From the IMG/VR virus record IMGVR_UViG_3300027870_000347, positions 1 to 22,803 of that record: a stretch of 22,803 nucleotides of DNA. One strand, given 5' to 3'. This DNA comes from a virus. How positions within the stretch are numbered: position 1 is the stretch's first letter; each line of letters opens with the position of its first letter. Positions 15,780-22,296 of the stretch are shown piece after piece. The notes under the pieces are model-generated. The model had not been told where the DNA came from, searched no databases, and was given only the letters and a program-made list of their open reading frames with translations. Made by a program: the position numbers and the translations under genes.

Positions 15780-17998
15780 TACTGGCCCCCCTCGTTGATC
15801 GGGGGCACGATGGCCGTGATTGTCATCGGGGCGCCGCCCACCGGGCTGAAGCGCAGCGATTGTTCCGGGGCGTTTCCGCCGGCCAGATCGACCCGGGCGA
15901 CGCCACTGAAGGCCGTGGTCAGATCCTGCGCGACGCCGCGTTTCAGGATATTCTGGGCCGGGCTCACGCGGTCGGGCGCGCCGATCTCGCGCTCGACCAC
16001 CGCCACCTTGCCGGCGGCGGTGCGATGAACGCCGATCCTGACCGATGGCGACAGGCGCCGCCAGCGGCCCATCGGGCTGCCGTCGGGCGCGGCGCCGAGA
16101 AGATCGAGCGTTTCGGCCTGATGCGTTGCATCGAAAAGCCCGATCGTTGCGCGATTGACCGCCGATGGCAGCACCACGTCACCCCCGACCGGCACGACGA
16201 GCGGGCCGAATTCGCCAAGATCGGTCCAGGCATAGACGGTTTCGCCGACGAGATGCGGGACCGAAAACGTGGTGGCCGGCGCGCCCGGCGTAAAGATCAG
16301 GGCCGCGAACAGATGCACCGCCTCGGCGATCGGCTGATTGCCGAACTGCACACCGAAAGGCTGGGCCAGCTCTTCGATGCGGCGCACCGTTACCCCGCCG
16401 ATCACGCGGCGCACCACCATGGTCAGCACGTCATAGGTACCGGTCGCATCCGGCGATACCGACATGCTTTCCACCGCGCCGCCCGCCAGCGAATAGGGCG
16501 CCCAGCCAAGCACCTCCTGCGCTGCGTCATGGATCATGATCGCCAGCTCACCGGTGCCGCGACGGGCCCAGGCCATGCGCAACGGCGCCGACTGCCAGGC
16601 CAGTTCGGCAAAGCCGCTGTCGCCCAGATGGTCGGCCGGCAGCGACAGTTCGGACGAGACGTTCGCATCTTCCTGGAAGGAATAGGCGATCTCGAAGAGC
16701 CGCCGGCCATCCTTCGAGACGAAGATCGGCCGGCCATCCGGGGCGATAGGGCGGACGTTCGGCGCCGATCCAAGGCCGCTGTCCTGGCCAAAGACCGTTG
16801 TCGTCGGGCCGATGGCCTGGCCGCGATCGGTGGTGCGGGTCGAATATTCCTCGCCGAGCGCGCCGATATGCAGGCCGTTCTTGCCGCGCTTCAGCCAGAT
16901 CACGCGATTGATGCTGGACGTTCCGGCGATCGCATAGGCAAAGGCGCTGTCTGCATCGATGCCCGGTTCGAAATCGTCGAACGTGCCGGCCGTCGAAAAC
17001 CACAAGGTGCGCGGCTCGGACGGGCTGGCGGCCGCGACCATGCGCTGCTCATAGATCTCGAGTGCCGCGGGATAGCCATAGACCGCCGACCAGGCGCCTT
17101 CTTCCCAGCGATAGGTGTTCGCACTGACCACGCCCTGCGGCAGGGCCTGCAGCACGGTGGCCGTGGCCGTGCCGCCCCCGCCGATGGCGGTGATGCGCAC
17201 GATCCCGGCGCCGTCGTCGAGGAATTTCCAGCGCACGTCGGGGCTCAGGCTGACGCGCTGCGTGCCTTCGGTGTGGGTGGGCGGGTTGACGCCGGTATCG
17301 GTGCCGACCGTCAGCTGGTAGGTGTTGCCGTCATAGCGCATGCGCTGGCCGACGCTGACCGCGGTGTTCCCGGTCCAGAGCGGGTCGAGATTGTCGACCG
17401 CCTTCAGGCGCATCAGGCTGCCGACATGATTGGCGGTGAAGAGCGCGAAACTGGCGGTCAGGGTGACGGTGCCGGTGGCCGCACTGGCCTGCACGGTTTT
17501 TGTCGTATCGAGGTTCTGCACCCGAAATGGGCCGGAATTGAACGCGGCGGCCGCGATGGTCCAGCTGTTCAGCGCCAGGCGGCTGATCTTTTGAATGGGG
17601 CGCAGCCCGTCGGTGATCCAGATCACGTCGGCCGTCTGCACCCATTGCAAGAGCGGCAGCGAGCTGGCCGGAAAGGGCGTGGCCAGCTCATATGGGCTCG
17701 GGCCCGACAGGACCAGCGCGCCATAGCGCCAGACGCGCATCCGAAGATCGGTGAATTCGAGCGTCAGCGCATCGTTTTCGGCGAACTCGAAATTCACCAG
17801 GCGCGCCGGCTGATTGTTATAGCTCGCACCACGATCGATGGTGCCAGGGGCGCGGGTAAAGCCGCCCTGGCGCATCGGCAGGTAGCCTCGGCAGGCACGC
17901 ATCCCGGTCTGGTAGCGCTGGTAGTCGAACCTGCGGTGCAAGAGCGGCGAAATCTCGCCGGCGGAAAAGGCGGTCTGGGCGGTGCTGACCCGGGTCAT
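15779..17998 (-). CDS. Tail tubular protein B / tail nozzle (T7 gp12-like)
   Basis: The 739-aa product carries the hallmark N-terminus of tail tubular B proteins: FSAGEISPLLHRRFD (11-25), QRYQTGMRACRGYLP (27-41), then RQGGFTRAPGT (43-53). The remainder is beta-rich and includes a middle region with WSAVYGYPAALEIYEQRM, followed by RTLWFSTAGTFDDFEPG, typical of the family's propeller-like body. Tail tubular B forms the nozzle at the end of the short tail. Length is similar to T7 gp12 (about 790 aa). The start is coupled to the tail tubular A gene by a 4-nt overlap and has GGAGG 7 nt before the ATG. Confidence 0.9.
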   Translation of the reverse strand: MTRVSTAQTAFSAGEISPLLHRRFDYQRYQTGMRACRGYLPMRQGGFTRAPGTIDRGASYNNQPARLVNFEFAENDALTLEFTDLRMRVWRYGALVLSGPSPYELATPFPASSLPLLQWVQTADVIWITDGLRPIQKISRLALNSWTIAAAAFNSGPFRVQNLDTTKTVQASAATGTVTLTASFALFTANHVGSLMRLKAVDNLDPLWTGNTAVSVGQRMRYDGNTYQLTVGTDTGVNPPTHTEGTQRVSLSPDVRWKFLDDGAGIVRITAIGGGGTATATVLQALPQGVVSANTYRWEEGAWSAVYGYPAALEIYEQRMVAAASPSEPRTLWFSTAGTFDDFEPGIDADSAFAYAIAGTSSINRVIWLKRGKNGLHIGALGEEYSTRTTDRGQAIGPTTTVFGQDSGLGSAPNVRPIAPDGRPIFVSKDGRRLFEIAYSFQEDANVSSELSLPADHLGDSGFAELAWQSAPLRMAWARRGTGELAIMIHDAAQEVLGWAPYSLAGGAVESMSVSPDATGTYDVLTMVVRRVIGGVTVRRIEELAQPFGVQFGNQPIAEAVHLFAALIFTPGAPATTFSVPHLVGETVYAWTDLGEFGPLVVPVGGDVVLPSAVNRATIGLFDATHQAETLDLLGAAPDGSPMGRWRRLSPSVRIGVHRTAAGKVAVVEREIGAPDRVSPAQNILKRGVAQDLTTAFSGVARVDLAGGNAPEQSLRFSPVGGAPMTITAIVPPINEGGQ

Positions 17999-18591
17999 CG
18001 AACCGCCTCCGTCGCCCAGTCACCCTGCATCGGGCGACCGTCATAGCGCGCCGCACTGGCCTGGCGGGCATCGATGCGCATCGCCTGGCGCAGCGCCACC
18101 GATCCGGCCTGTTCCAGCCGGCTGACCTTGCTTTGCGTGCCGGTCCAGATCGGCGCCAGAAGGGCCGCAAGCTGGAATGCCACCGCGGTCTGGAAGGTGG
18201 CGGGCAGGGCAGCCTCGTTCGATGTCTGGCCGGTGTAGCGGATCGCCAGCGGGCCCGCCGCATCGGCGCGCAAGAGGTCGCGGTCGCGCCGCCAGCGGAC
18301 AGTCGGATCGACCACCTCGCGCAAGACGACGCAATCGCCGGGAAGCTGGTAGGCAAAGGTCAGATCGTCGTCGATCGCGGCACCTGACGGTAGCGATGCC
18401 TCGGGCAGTTTTGCCAGGACCGACGCGAAGGACCAGTCGGCCGCCTCGAGACACATGGTCAGGGCGATGGGATATTGCTCGGCCGCTGCCTGCGCCTGGG
18501 CGCTGTCGTCCGCAAAGGACGAGATCGGCGACAGTTCCATCAGCCGGAAGGCCTGGGCGGCTATCGTCGAGGTGGCGATCGGCACGGTCAT
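17995..18591 (-). CDS. Tail tubular protein A / head-tail adaptor (T7 gp11-like)
   Basis: The 198-aa protein has helical N- and C-terminal parts around a short beta region, with the pattern of tail tubular A proteins: a start region with QAFRLMELSPISSF, an internal AADWSFASVLAKLPE (W after a CLEA helix), YQLPGDCVVLREV, then a helical end with FQTAVAFQLAALLAP. It should sit under the portal and connect it to the nozzle. The chosen ATG is preceded by GAAAGG at 6 nt; a longer form starting at a GTG eight codons earlier would include that ribosome site and is unlikely. It directly precedes tail tubular B with a 4-nt overlap. Confidence 0.85.
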   Translation of the reverse strand: MTVPIATSTIAAQAFRLMELSPISSFADDSAQAQAAAEQYPIALTMCLEAADWSFASVLAKLPEASLPSGAAIDDDLTFAYQLPGDCVVLREVVDPTVRWRRDRDLLRADAAGPLAIRYTGQTSNEAALPATFQTAVAFQLAALLAPIWTGTQSKVSRLEQAGSVALRQAMRIDARQASAARYDGRPMQGDWATEAVR

Positions 18592-18614
18592 GGGCAACCT
18601 TTCGGGCGGATGCA

Positions 18615-18636
18615 CCGGGGCCAGCCAAAGCCCCGG
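18615..18636 (-). terminator. 7-bp hairpin after cement protein gene
   Basis: CCGGGGC and GCCCCGG pair perfectly around an 8-nt loop, 20 nt downstream of the cement-protein stop and 23 nt before the tail tubular A start. There is no U tract, so it could be a weak terminator, an attenuator or an mRNA-end stabiliser separating abundant capsid messages from tail messages. Confidence 0.45.
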
Positions 18637-18654
18637 CGGTTGTCATGCGGAACC
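18637..18654 (-). repeat. 18-nt direct repeat, copy 2
   Basis: This sequence (minus strand GGTTCCGCATGACAACCG) matches 16 of 18 bases of a segment at 20220-20237 in the same orientation. It lies between the cement-protein stop and the hairpin that follows. Confidence 0.6.
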
Positions 18655-18656
18655 GG

Positions 18657-19118
18657 TCAGGTGCGGTAGCGGTAGGCGATCGAGAACTTCAGCGTGCCGG
18701 CGGCGGTCGCGTCGGCCGGGCCGGTGACGTAAAGCATGATGTCGCCGCCCGGGCTGGCGGCGAGGCCGAGCCGTTCCCAAAGCCGCTTGCCGTGGTTGGC
18801 ATCGCCAAAGGCCACCGGGTTTTGCACGTTGGCGGCCGACCGGGCGACACTCAGGATCGCGGTCGGGTCGGACTTGGTGCCGATATTCACGGTGGCAAAG
18901 CCCCAGTTCTGCACCTGGAGCGCGGTACGTTCGTCCAGGATCGCATCGGCCGGCACCGGGCAGAGCTTGTATTTCGAACCGGCATTGTCGGTCGATGCGT
19001 TGATGACGGTGCCCGTGGCAATGATCAGCCGGCCGCGCATGAACTGGGTGTCGGGCGGGTAGCTGTTGGGATCGAGATAGTCGGCGATCAGGTCGGATTT
19101 TCCGGTAACGACAGCCAT
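18657..19118 (-). CDS. Capsid cement (decoration) protein, Bbp16 family
   Basis: The 153-aa beta-rich protein resembles the BPP-1 Bbp16 cement protein in size, position right after the major capsid gene and pattern. Recognisable parts are a SYPPDTQFMRGRL-like N-terminal segment with a following strand, a central LQVQNWGFATVNIG strand, and an ending TLKFSIAYRYRT typical of a jelly-roll capsid subunit. In BPP-1 this protein clamps neighbouring capsomers to stabilise the shell. The ATG is preceded by AGGAGG at 8-9 nt, one of the strongest ribosome sites in the window, fitting a high-copy virion protein. Hairpins lie both before and after the gene. Confidence 0.8.
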   Translation of the reverse strand: MAVVTGKSDLIADYLDPNSYPPDTQFMRGRLIIATGTVINASTDNAGSKYKLCPVPADAILDERTALQVQNWGFATVNIGTKSDPTAILSVARSAANVQNPVAFGDANHGKRLWERLGLAASPGGDIMLYVTGPADATAAGTLKFSIAYRYRT

Positions 19119-19150
19119 TTCGGTGGCCTCCTGTGAAGGAAAGGGGGATA

Positions 19151-19175
19151 GCCGGCCGGTGTGTTACCGGCCGGC
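19151..19175 (-). terminator. Perfect 10-bp hairpin after major capsid gene
   Basis: GCCGGCCGGT and ACCGGCCGGC pair perfectly around a 5-nt loop, 10 nt after the major capsid stop codon. The transcribed strand continues TATCCCCCTTTCC, so there is only a weak pyrimidine run and no clean U tract. It could be a leaky terminator giving more capsid than downstream transcripts, or a 3'-end stabiliser. Confidence 0.6.
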
Positions 19176-19185
19176 CGGGATCACA

Positions 19186-20115
19186 TCAGGCGCACTCGAT
19201 CACGCGCACGCCGCCGTCCTGGATGCGGACGCAATCGACGAAGACCGAGGTGTAGATGTAGGGCAGGTTCTGCTTCGACGTATCGTTCCAGATCCGCCCT
19301 TCCACATCCTGCCAGAAGCCGCAGGCGATGTTGTTCTTCGACCAGATCGGGATCATCCGTTGACCGGTCGCGTTGACCGGCAGGCGGTTGGTCAGGATCC
19401 AGTTGATACCCAGCAGCGGCGTCGGCTTGCCCGTGCGCAGCTGCTCGATGTTGAAGACGTTGGGCGCGGCACCGCCGGCCGACGCGGCCGACAGGCCGAG
19501 CAGATCGTCTTCCTGGTCAGGCGTGATGCAGGCCCAGAGCGGGTCGTTGTCCTCGATCCCGAATTCGGCCTTTTTCAGCGCCTTGCGCGCGGCGCGCAGC
19601 TTGTCGAGCGTCAGGCCGGTGCCACCATGCACGATGGTGTTGCCACTTGGCAGCGCGGTCGTGGTTTGCGGGCGCTTGCCGCTGGTCGCCAGGCCAAAGA
19701 TGCCCGATCCCGACACCGCGAAGTTGCCGGCACTGTCTTCGTCGATCCCGAGGATCGTATCGAAGACGGCACGCTCGACAGCGGCGACCGAGTTGCGCAT
19801 CAGGAAGGATGTCGGGTCCATCGCCGCATCCCACTTGTCGACCGTGTCGACAAGCTCGCCATCATGGATGACTTCGGGGCGGACCAGCCAGCGGCTGTCC
19901 TTCTTGGTGCGGTTGTCGGGGTTGTTGCGGCCATAGTCCTGACCCTTGACCGCCTTCTTTTTCAAAAGCAGGTCCGACACGCGCGCTGCTTCGCCGGTGA
20001 CGGGCAGGATGGTGACGGCCTGGCGCAGCGGATTTTGCATCTGCTGCGCGACCATCATCACGTTGTTCTGATAGGTAAGCTTGTGATGTGCCTCGACATC
20101 TTGCTGGAAGCTCAT
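19186..20115 (-). CDS. Major capsid protein (Phage_capsid_2 / BPP-1 Bbp17-like)
   Basis: The 309-aa protein fits the HK97-fold capsid family of BPP-1-like podoviruses. It shows an N-terminal helical segment (VEAHHKLTYQNNVMMVAQQ), KGQDYGRNNPDNRTK followed by RWLVRPEVIHDGELVD, an EDNDPLWACITPDQEDDLL stretch and a C-terminal GFWQDVEGRIWNDTSKQNLPYI region with the terminal VRVIECA. No signal peptide or protease-processing segment is evident, and scaffolding is supplied by the separate gene upstream. The ATG follows an AAAGGAGGGGG ribosome site that is itself part of a hairpin (20119-20161). Hairpins bracket the gene on both sides. A 219-aa accessory gene separates it from the scaffold module. Confidence 0.9.
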   Translation of the reverse strand: MSFQQDVEAHHKLTYQNNVMMVAQQMQNPLRQAVTILPVTGEAARVSDLLLKKKAVKGQDYGRNNPDNRTKKDSRWLVRPEVIHDGELVDTVDKWDAAMDPTSFLMRNSVAAVERAVFDTILGIDEDSAGNFAVSGSGIFGLATSGKRPQTTTALPSGNTIVHGGTGLTLDKLRAARKALKKAEFGIEDNDPLWACITPDQEDDLLGLSAASAGGAAPNVFNIEQLRTGKPTPLLGINWILTNRLPVNATGQRMIPIWSKNNIACGFWQDVEGRIWNDTSKQNLPYIYTSVFVDCVRIQDGGVRVIECA

Positions 20116-20118
20116 GGC

Positions 20119-20161
20119 CCCCTCCTTTGAAAACTGACAAATTGGTGAGTTTTCGGAGGGG
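20119..20161 (-). promoter_or_regulatory. Hairpin sequestering the capsid ribosome binding site
   Basis: In the minus-strand message, CCCCTCC pairs with GGAGGGG (7 bp), then GAAAACT pairs with AGTTTTC (7 bp) after a 3-nt AAA bulge, capped by a 12-nt loop. The GGAGGGG arm is the Shine-Dalgarno sequence of the major capsid gene and ends 3 nt before its ATG. The stem could control translation or stabilise the 5' end of the capsid message. Confidence 0.6.
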
Positions 20162-20172
20162 TTGCCCGATCA

Positions 20173-20224
20173 AGCCGGACCCGCCCTGGCGGTAACGTCG
20201 CCTGCACGGCCGTCTCTTCCGGCT
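20173..20224 (-). promoter_or_regulatory. Candidate structured RNA element in capsid leader
   Basis: AGCCGGA and TCCGGCT pair (7 bp) to close a 38-nt interior that contains alternative short GC stems (CCGC/GCGG or GGCG/CGCC). It lies just upstream of the ribosome-site hairpin. Whether it folds as a unit cannot be decided by eye in such GC-rich sequence. Confidence 0.3.
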
Positions 20225-20237
20225 GTCATGCGGACCC
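20220..20237 (-). repeat. 18-nt direct repeat, copy 1
   Basis: Matches 16 of 18 bases of 18637-18654 in the same orientation (shared core TCCGCATGACA on the minus strand). As in the other copy, a stem-loop begins directly downstream. Confidence 0.6.
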
Positions 20238-20261
20238 TGTGAGGGGTTGCCCGCCTTGGGT

Positions 20262-20291
20262 CAAATCAGTAGCCACAGGTCGGGTGATTTG
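20262..20291 (-). promoter_or_regulatory. AT-rich dyad, operator-like
   Basis: CAAATCA and TGATTTG form a perfect 7-bp inverted repeat with 16 nt between, an AT-rich dyad in an otherwise GC-rich region 147 nt upstream of the capsid start. A TTTACA hexamer overlaps one arm but no convincing -10 follows. The dyad could be a protein binding site or chance. Confidence 0.25.
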
Positions 20292-20326
20292 TAAAGCGGA
20301 AATCCAGATCTGGGTCGATTTGTCGT

Positions 20327-20380
20327 CGGCGGGCGCAGATGTTGACCAGGGCCCCGATTGTGAACGATCTGCGCCCGCCG
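20327..20380 (-). repeat. Perfect 14-bp inverted repeat after the accessory gene
   Basis: CGGCGGGCGCAGAT and ATCTGCGCCCGCCG are exact complements separated by 26 nt. The proximal arm begins 6 nt after the stop codon of the 219-aa gene. No U tract follows. It may be a transcription or RNA-processing boundary, or the end of an inserted segment. A 10-bp palindrome, CCAGATCTGG, lies nearby at 20304-20313. Confidence 0.7.
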
Positions 20381-20385
20381 TGCCT

Positions 20386-21045
20386 CTAGGCGCGTCTCGG
20401 TAAAATTGGCTCTGCGCGCTCGACATAACGTCTCAATTCGGCCTCTGCGGCGGGGCCTTCTTCACGCGCCACTTGTTCAAGAATGTGAATGCCGGAATTG
20501 ATTGAGGCATCTACCTCAGCGCGCGTCGCAGTTCGACCCTCGCGCCACCAAGTGACTTCTTCCGGGTCGCCAATATAGAAGCCTCGGCCACGCTGGTATT
20601 CGCTGTTCTTGGTGATCCAAACAGCCGTTACACCGGGGTTTCGCAAAATTGCGATGCCATCCACCCCGGCGCCCTCTACAACCTGATCCTCATTTCTGTC
20701 GGCGCGGCGCGCTCTTGGACGCGACATGAAAGGGCAAACCTGAACGCTCCAAAGGGCGATTTCCCTTGTGACAGGCGGGTCTCCGGCGGTTCGGTTGATC
20801 ACGCACATGGGACCGACGCAGAACGCCTTATATCGACCAAGTTTCTGCCCGCTCACCCAACACTTGTCGAACTTGATCGCCTCATGCATCCGACCTCTGT
20901 CGATGTGCACGAAGTCCCATTTCCCATCTTCGGTCTTTTCCGTAACGAACCACGGTACAGGGAAGCCGCGATGGTCAATCGGCCGCGTCCTCATGGCTGC
21001 TGGGGTTTCGATATGAGATGTTTGTTCTCTAGTGCTCAAAATCAT
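20386..21045 (-). CDS. Accessory (moron-like) protein, conserved unknown
   Basis: The 219-aa product has no signal peptide or membrane segment. Its N-terminal half contains RPIDHRGFPVPWFVTE (21-36), CWVSGQKLGRYKAFCVGPMC (62-81) and VCPFMSRPRA (103-112). This resembles an unnamed family, found in phages and bacteria, in which paired cysteines (CWVCG, GPMC, CPF) suggest a metal site; here the second Cys of the first pair is Ser65, leaving C62, C76, C81 and C104. The second half includes a WITKNSEYQRG strand and a helical C-terminus. AAAAGGAG lies 7 nt before the ATG, so this start is firm. It is visibly less GC-rich than its neighbours, interrupts the scaffold-to-capsid order and is followed by a 14-bp inverted repeat, all consistent with an acquired gene. 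Function is unknown. Confidence 0.75.
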   Translation of the reverse strand: MILSTREQTSHIETPAAMRTRPIDHRGFPVPWFVTEKTEDGKWDFVHIDRGRMHEAIKFDKCWVSGQKLGRYKAFCVGPMCVINRTAGDPPVTREIALWSVQVCPFMSRPRARRADRNEDQVVEGAGVDGIAILRNPGVTAVWITKNSEYQRGRGFYIGDPEEVTWWREGRTATRAEVDASINSGIHILEQVAREEGPAAEAELRRYVERAEPILPRRA

Positions 21046-21067
21046 TTTCTCGCTCCTTTTTACGTAG

Positions 21068-21295
21068 TTACGCGCTCTGCGGCCGCACCAGAAAACCCTC
21101 GATGCCGGACCGGACGATGATCTTCATGCCCAGGATCGCGTCGCACCAATCGTCTATGTCGGTGATCTCGCTTTCCTCGCGGAACCGTCTGGCGGTCGAA
21201 AGCCCCATTTCCAGCACCAGCCGATCGTGCCCGCGCATCATCATCTGCGCGCGGGCATCGGCGATCTGGCCCATAAGATCGCGCTGGTGGCTCAT
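21068..21295 (-). CDS. Small head-module protein, unknown
   Basis: The 75-aa product is helical in its first half (RDLMGQIADARAQMMMRGHD) with a short acidic segment (EESEITDIDDWCD, 40-52) and a hydrophobic C-terminal strand (KIIVRSGIEGFLV). No family is recognised. It overlaps the scaffold stop by 4 nt (ATGA), so it is probably translated by coupling, as the upstream sequence has only a weak GGCGG ribosome-like run. Position between scaffold and capsid suggests a minor head or assembly role, but that is inference. Confidence 0.6.
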   Translation of the reverse strand: MSHQRDLMGQIADARAQMMMRGHDRLVLEMGLSTARRFREESEITDIDDWCDAILGMKIIVRSGIEGFLVRPQSA

Positions 21296-22296
21296 TTGCC
21301 GGCCGCCAGCCGGTCAAGCCGGTCCATTTCGGGTTTCAGCCGCGCCAGTTCGGTGCGGTTCTGGGTACTGGTCGCCTCGGCATAGGCGCCGCCGGGCGCA
21401 CGCATCTGCGCGGCTTTCGACCGCGCTTCGGCCGGGGTCATGCCCAGGCCCGCGCCATCGCGCAGCCCGATGGCCTTGTCCTCGCTCATCATCTCGCCAA
21501 GCGCCGCGAACAGCCGGATCGTGGCCGCGTCGCCGCCGGCCTTGGTGGTCAGGATCGATGACACCGCCACAAGCCCCGCATTGTCCAGTCCGGCCTTCTG
21601 CGCCACGACGCCGGCGGCCTGGCGGGCCAGCGTCATCTTTGCCTCGGTCTGGCCGCCCCAGTCCTTGACCAGGTCGCGCATCATCGCATCATTGGCGGCC
21701 GCGGCCATTGTTTCCGCCGCGGTGTCCTGGGCCGCCACCTTGGCGGCATAAAACTCGGTCATCCCTTGCAGCTGCGCCGGTGTCAGGCCCAGATCGAACG
21801 CCTTGCCCTTGGCGGCCTTCTCGAAATCGCCGTCCCAGGCGATGCCCTCGGCCAGATCCTTCGGCTTGTCGATCTTGTAGCCGTCCGCGTCGGCGGGCAG
21901 GTTGAACAGGTCTTTCTGTTCGCGCATCCATTCGGTCAGCGCCTGGCCGTCCTTGGGCTTGTCGATCACGCTGTCGAGCGGCTTGCCGAACCGGCGGTCG
22001 GCATTCTGGCCGATGCCGATCAGCTTTTGCACCGCTTCGTTCGGATCGTCCACGGTCAGGCCCTTGACGGTCAGGAACTGCTTCTGGTCATCGGTGAACT
22101 TGGCGTTTTCCCACCATTTGGCGCCACCACCGCCGCCTTCGCCGGCGCCAGCCCCGGCGGCGCCCGCCCCGGATGCTGCGGCGGCAGCGGCAGCGGCGGC
22201 AGCGGCAGCGGCATCTGCGCCGCCATCCCCGCCTGCAGCCTCACCTTCAGGGCCAAACACAATGCGCGGGGCGTTCAAAAGTTCAAGAAACGTCAT
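21292..22296 (-). CDS. Capsid scaffolding protein
   Basis: The 334-aa protein has the composition expected of a podovirus scaffold: a low-complexity N-terminus with a run of 13 Ala (residues 29-41) and a Gly-rich stretch (about 52-59), then charged helical segments (KWWENAKFTDDQKQFL, DPNEAVQKLIGIGQNADRRFG, LPADADGYKIDKP) and a C-terminal basic helix ending RLDRLAAGK. It lies between portal and capsid genes, where scaffold belongs. The DADGYKIDKP segment followed by an Ala-rich coiled coil is common in phage scaffold proteins. The second of two nearby ATGs is chosen because GGAGG is 6 nt before it, while the first ATG directly abuts GGAGG with no spacer. It overlaps the upstream gene by 14 nt. 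Confidence 0.8.
   Translation of the reverse strand: MTFLELLNAPRIVFGPEGEAAGGDGGADAAAAAAAAAAAAASGAGAAGAGAGEGGGGGAKWWENAKFTDDQKQFLTVKGLTVDDPNEAVQKLIGIGQNADRRFGKPLDSVIDKPKDGQALTEWMREQKDLFNLPADADGYKIDKPKDLAEGIAWDGDFEKAAKGKAFDLGLTPAQLQGMTEFYAAKVAAQDTAAETMAAAANDAMMRDLVKDWGGQTEAKMTLARQAAGVVAQKAGLDNAGLVAVSSILTTKAGGDAATIRLFAALGEMMSEDKAIGLRDGAGLGMTPAEARSKAAQMRAPGGAYAEATSTQNRTELARLKPEMDRLDRLAAGK
22174..22212 (-). repeat. Ala-codon tract in scaffold gene
   Basis: Thirteen consecutive Ala codons made of mixed GCC/GCT/GCA/GCG form an imperfect hexamer-like repeat. It encodes part of the flexible N-terminus of the scaffold protein and may be prone to length variation. Confidence 0.8.

Noticed and set aside
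18041-18646. Alternative 201-codon minus-strand frame over the tail tubular A gene
   Set aside because: Lacks a ribosome site, is Arg-rich, and competes with the well-supported tail tubular A frame.
19186-20115. Capsid gene read as an encapsulin
   Set aside because: Portal, scaffold, cement and tail genes in order make a phage capsid the only sensible reading.
20240-20300. Sigma70-like promoter with TTTACA as -35 box
   Set aside because: No acceptable -10 hexamer at 16-18 nt spacing; too weak to list as a promoter.
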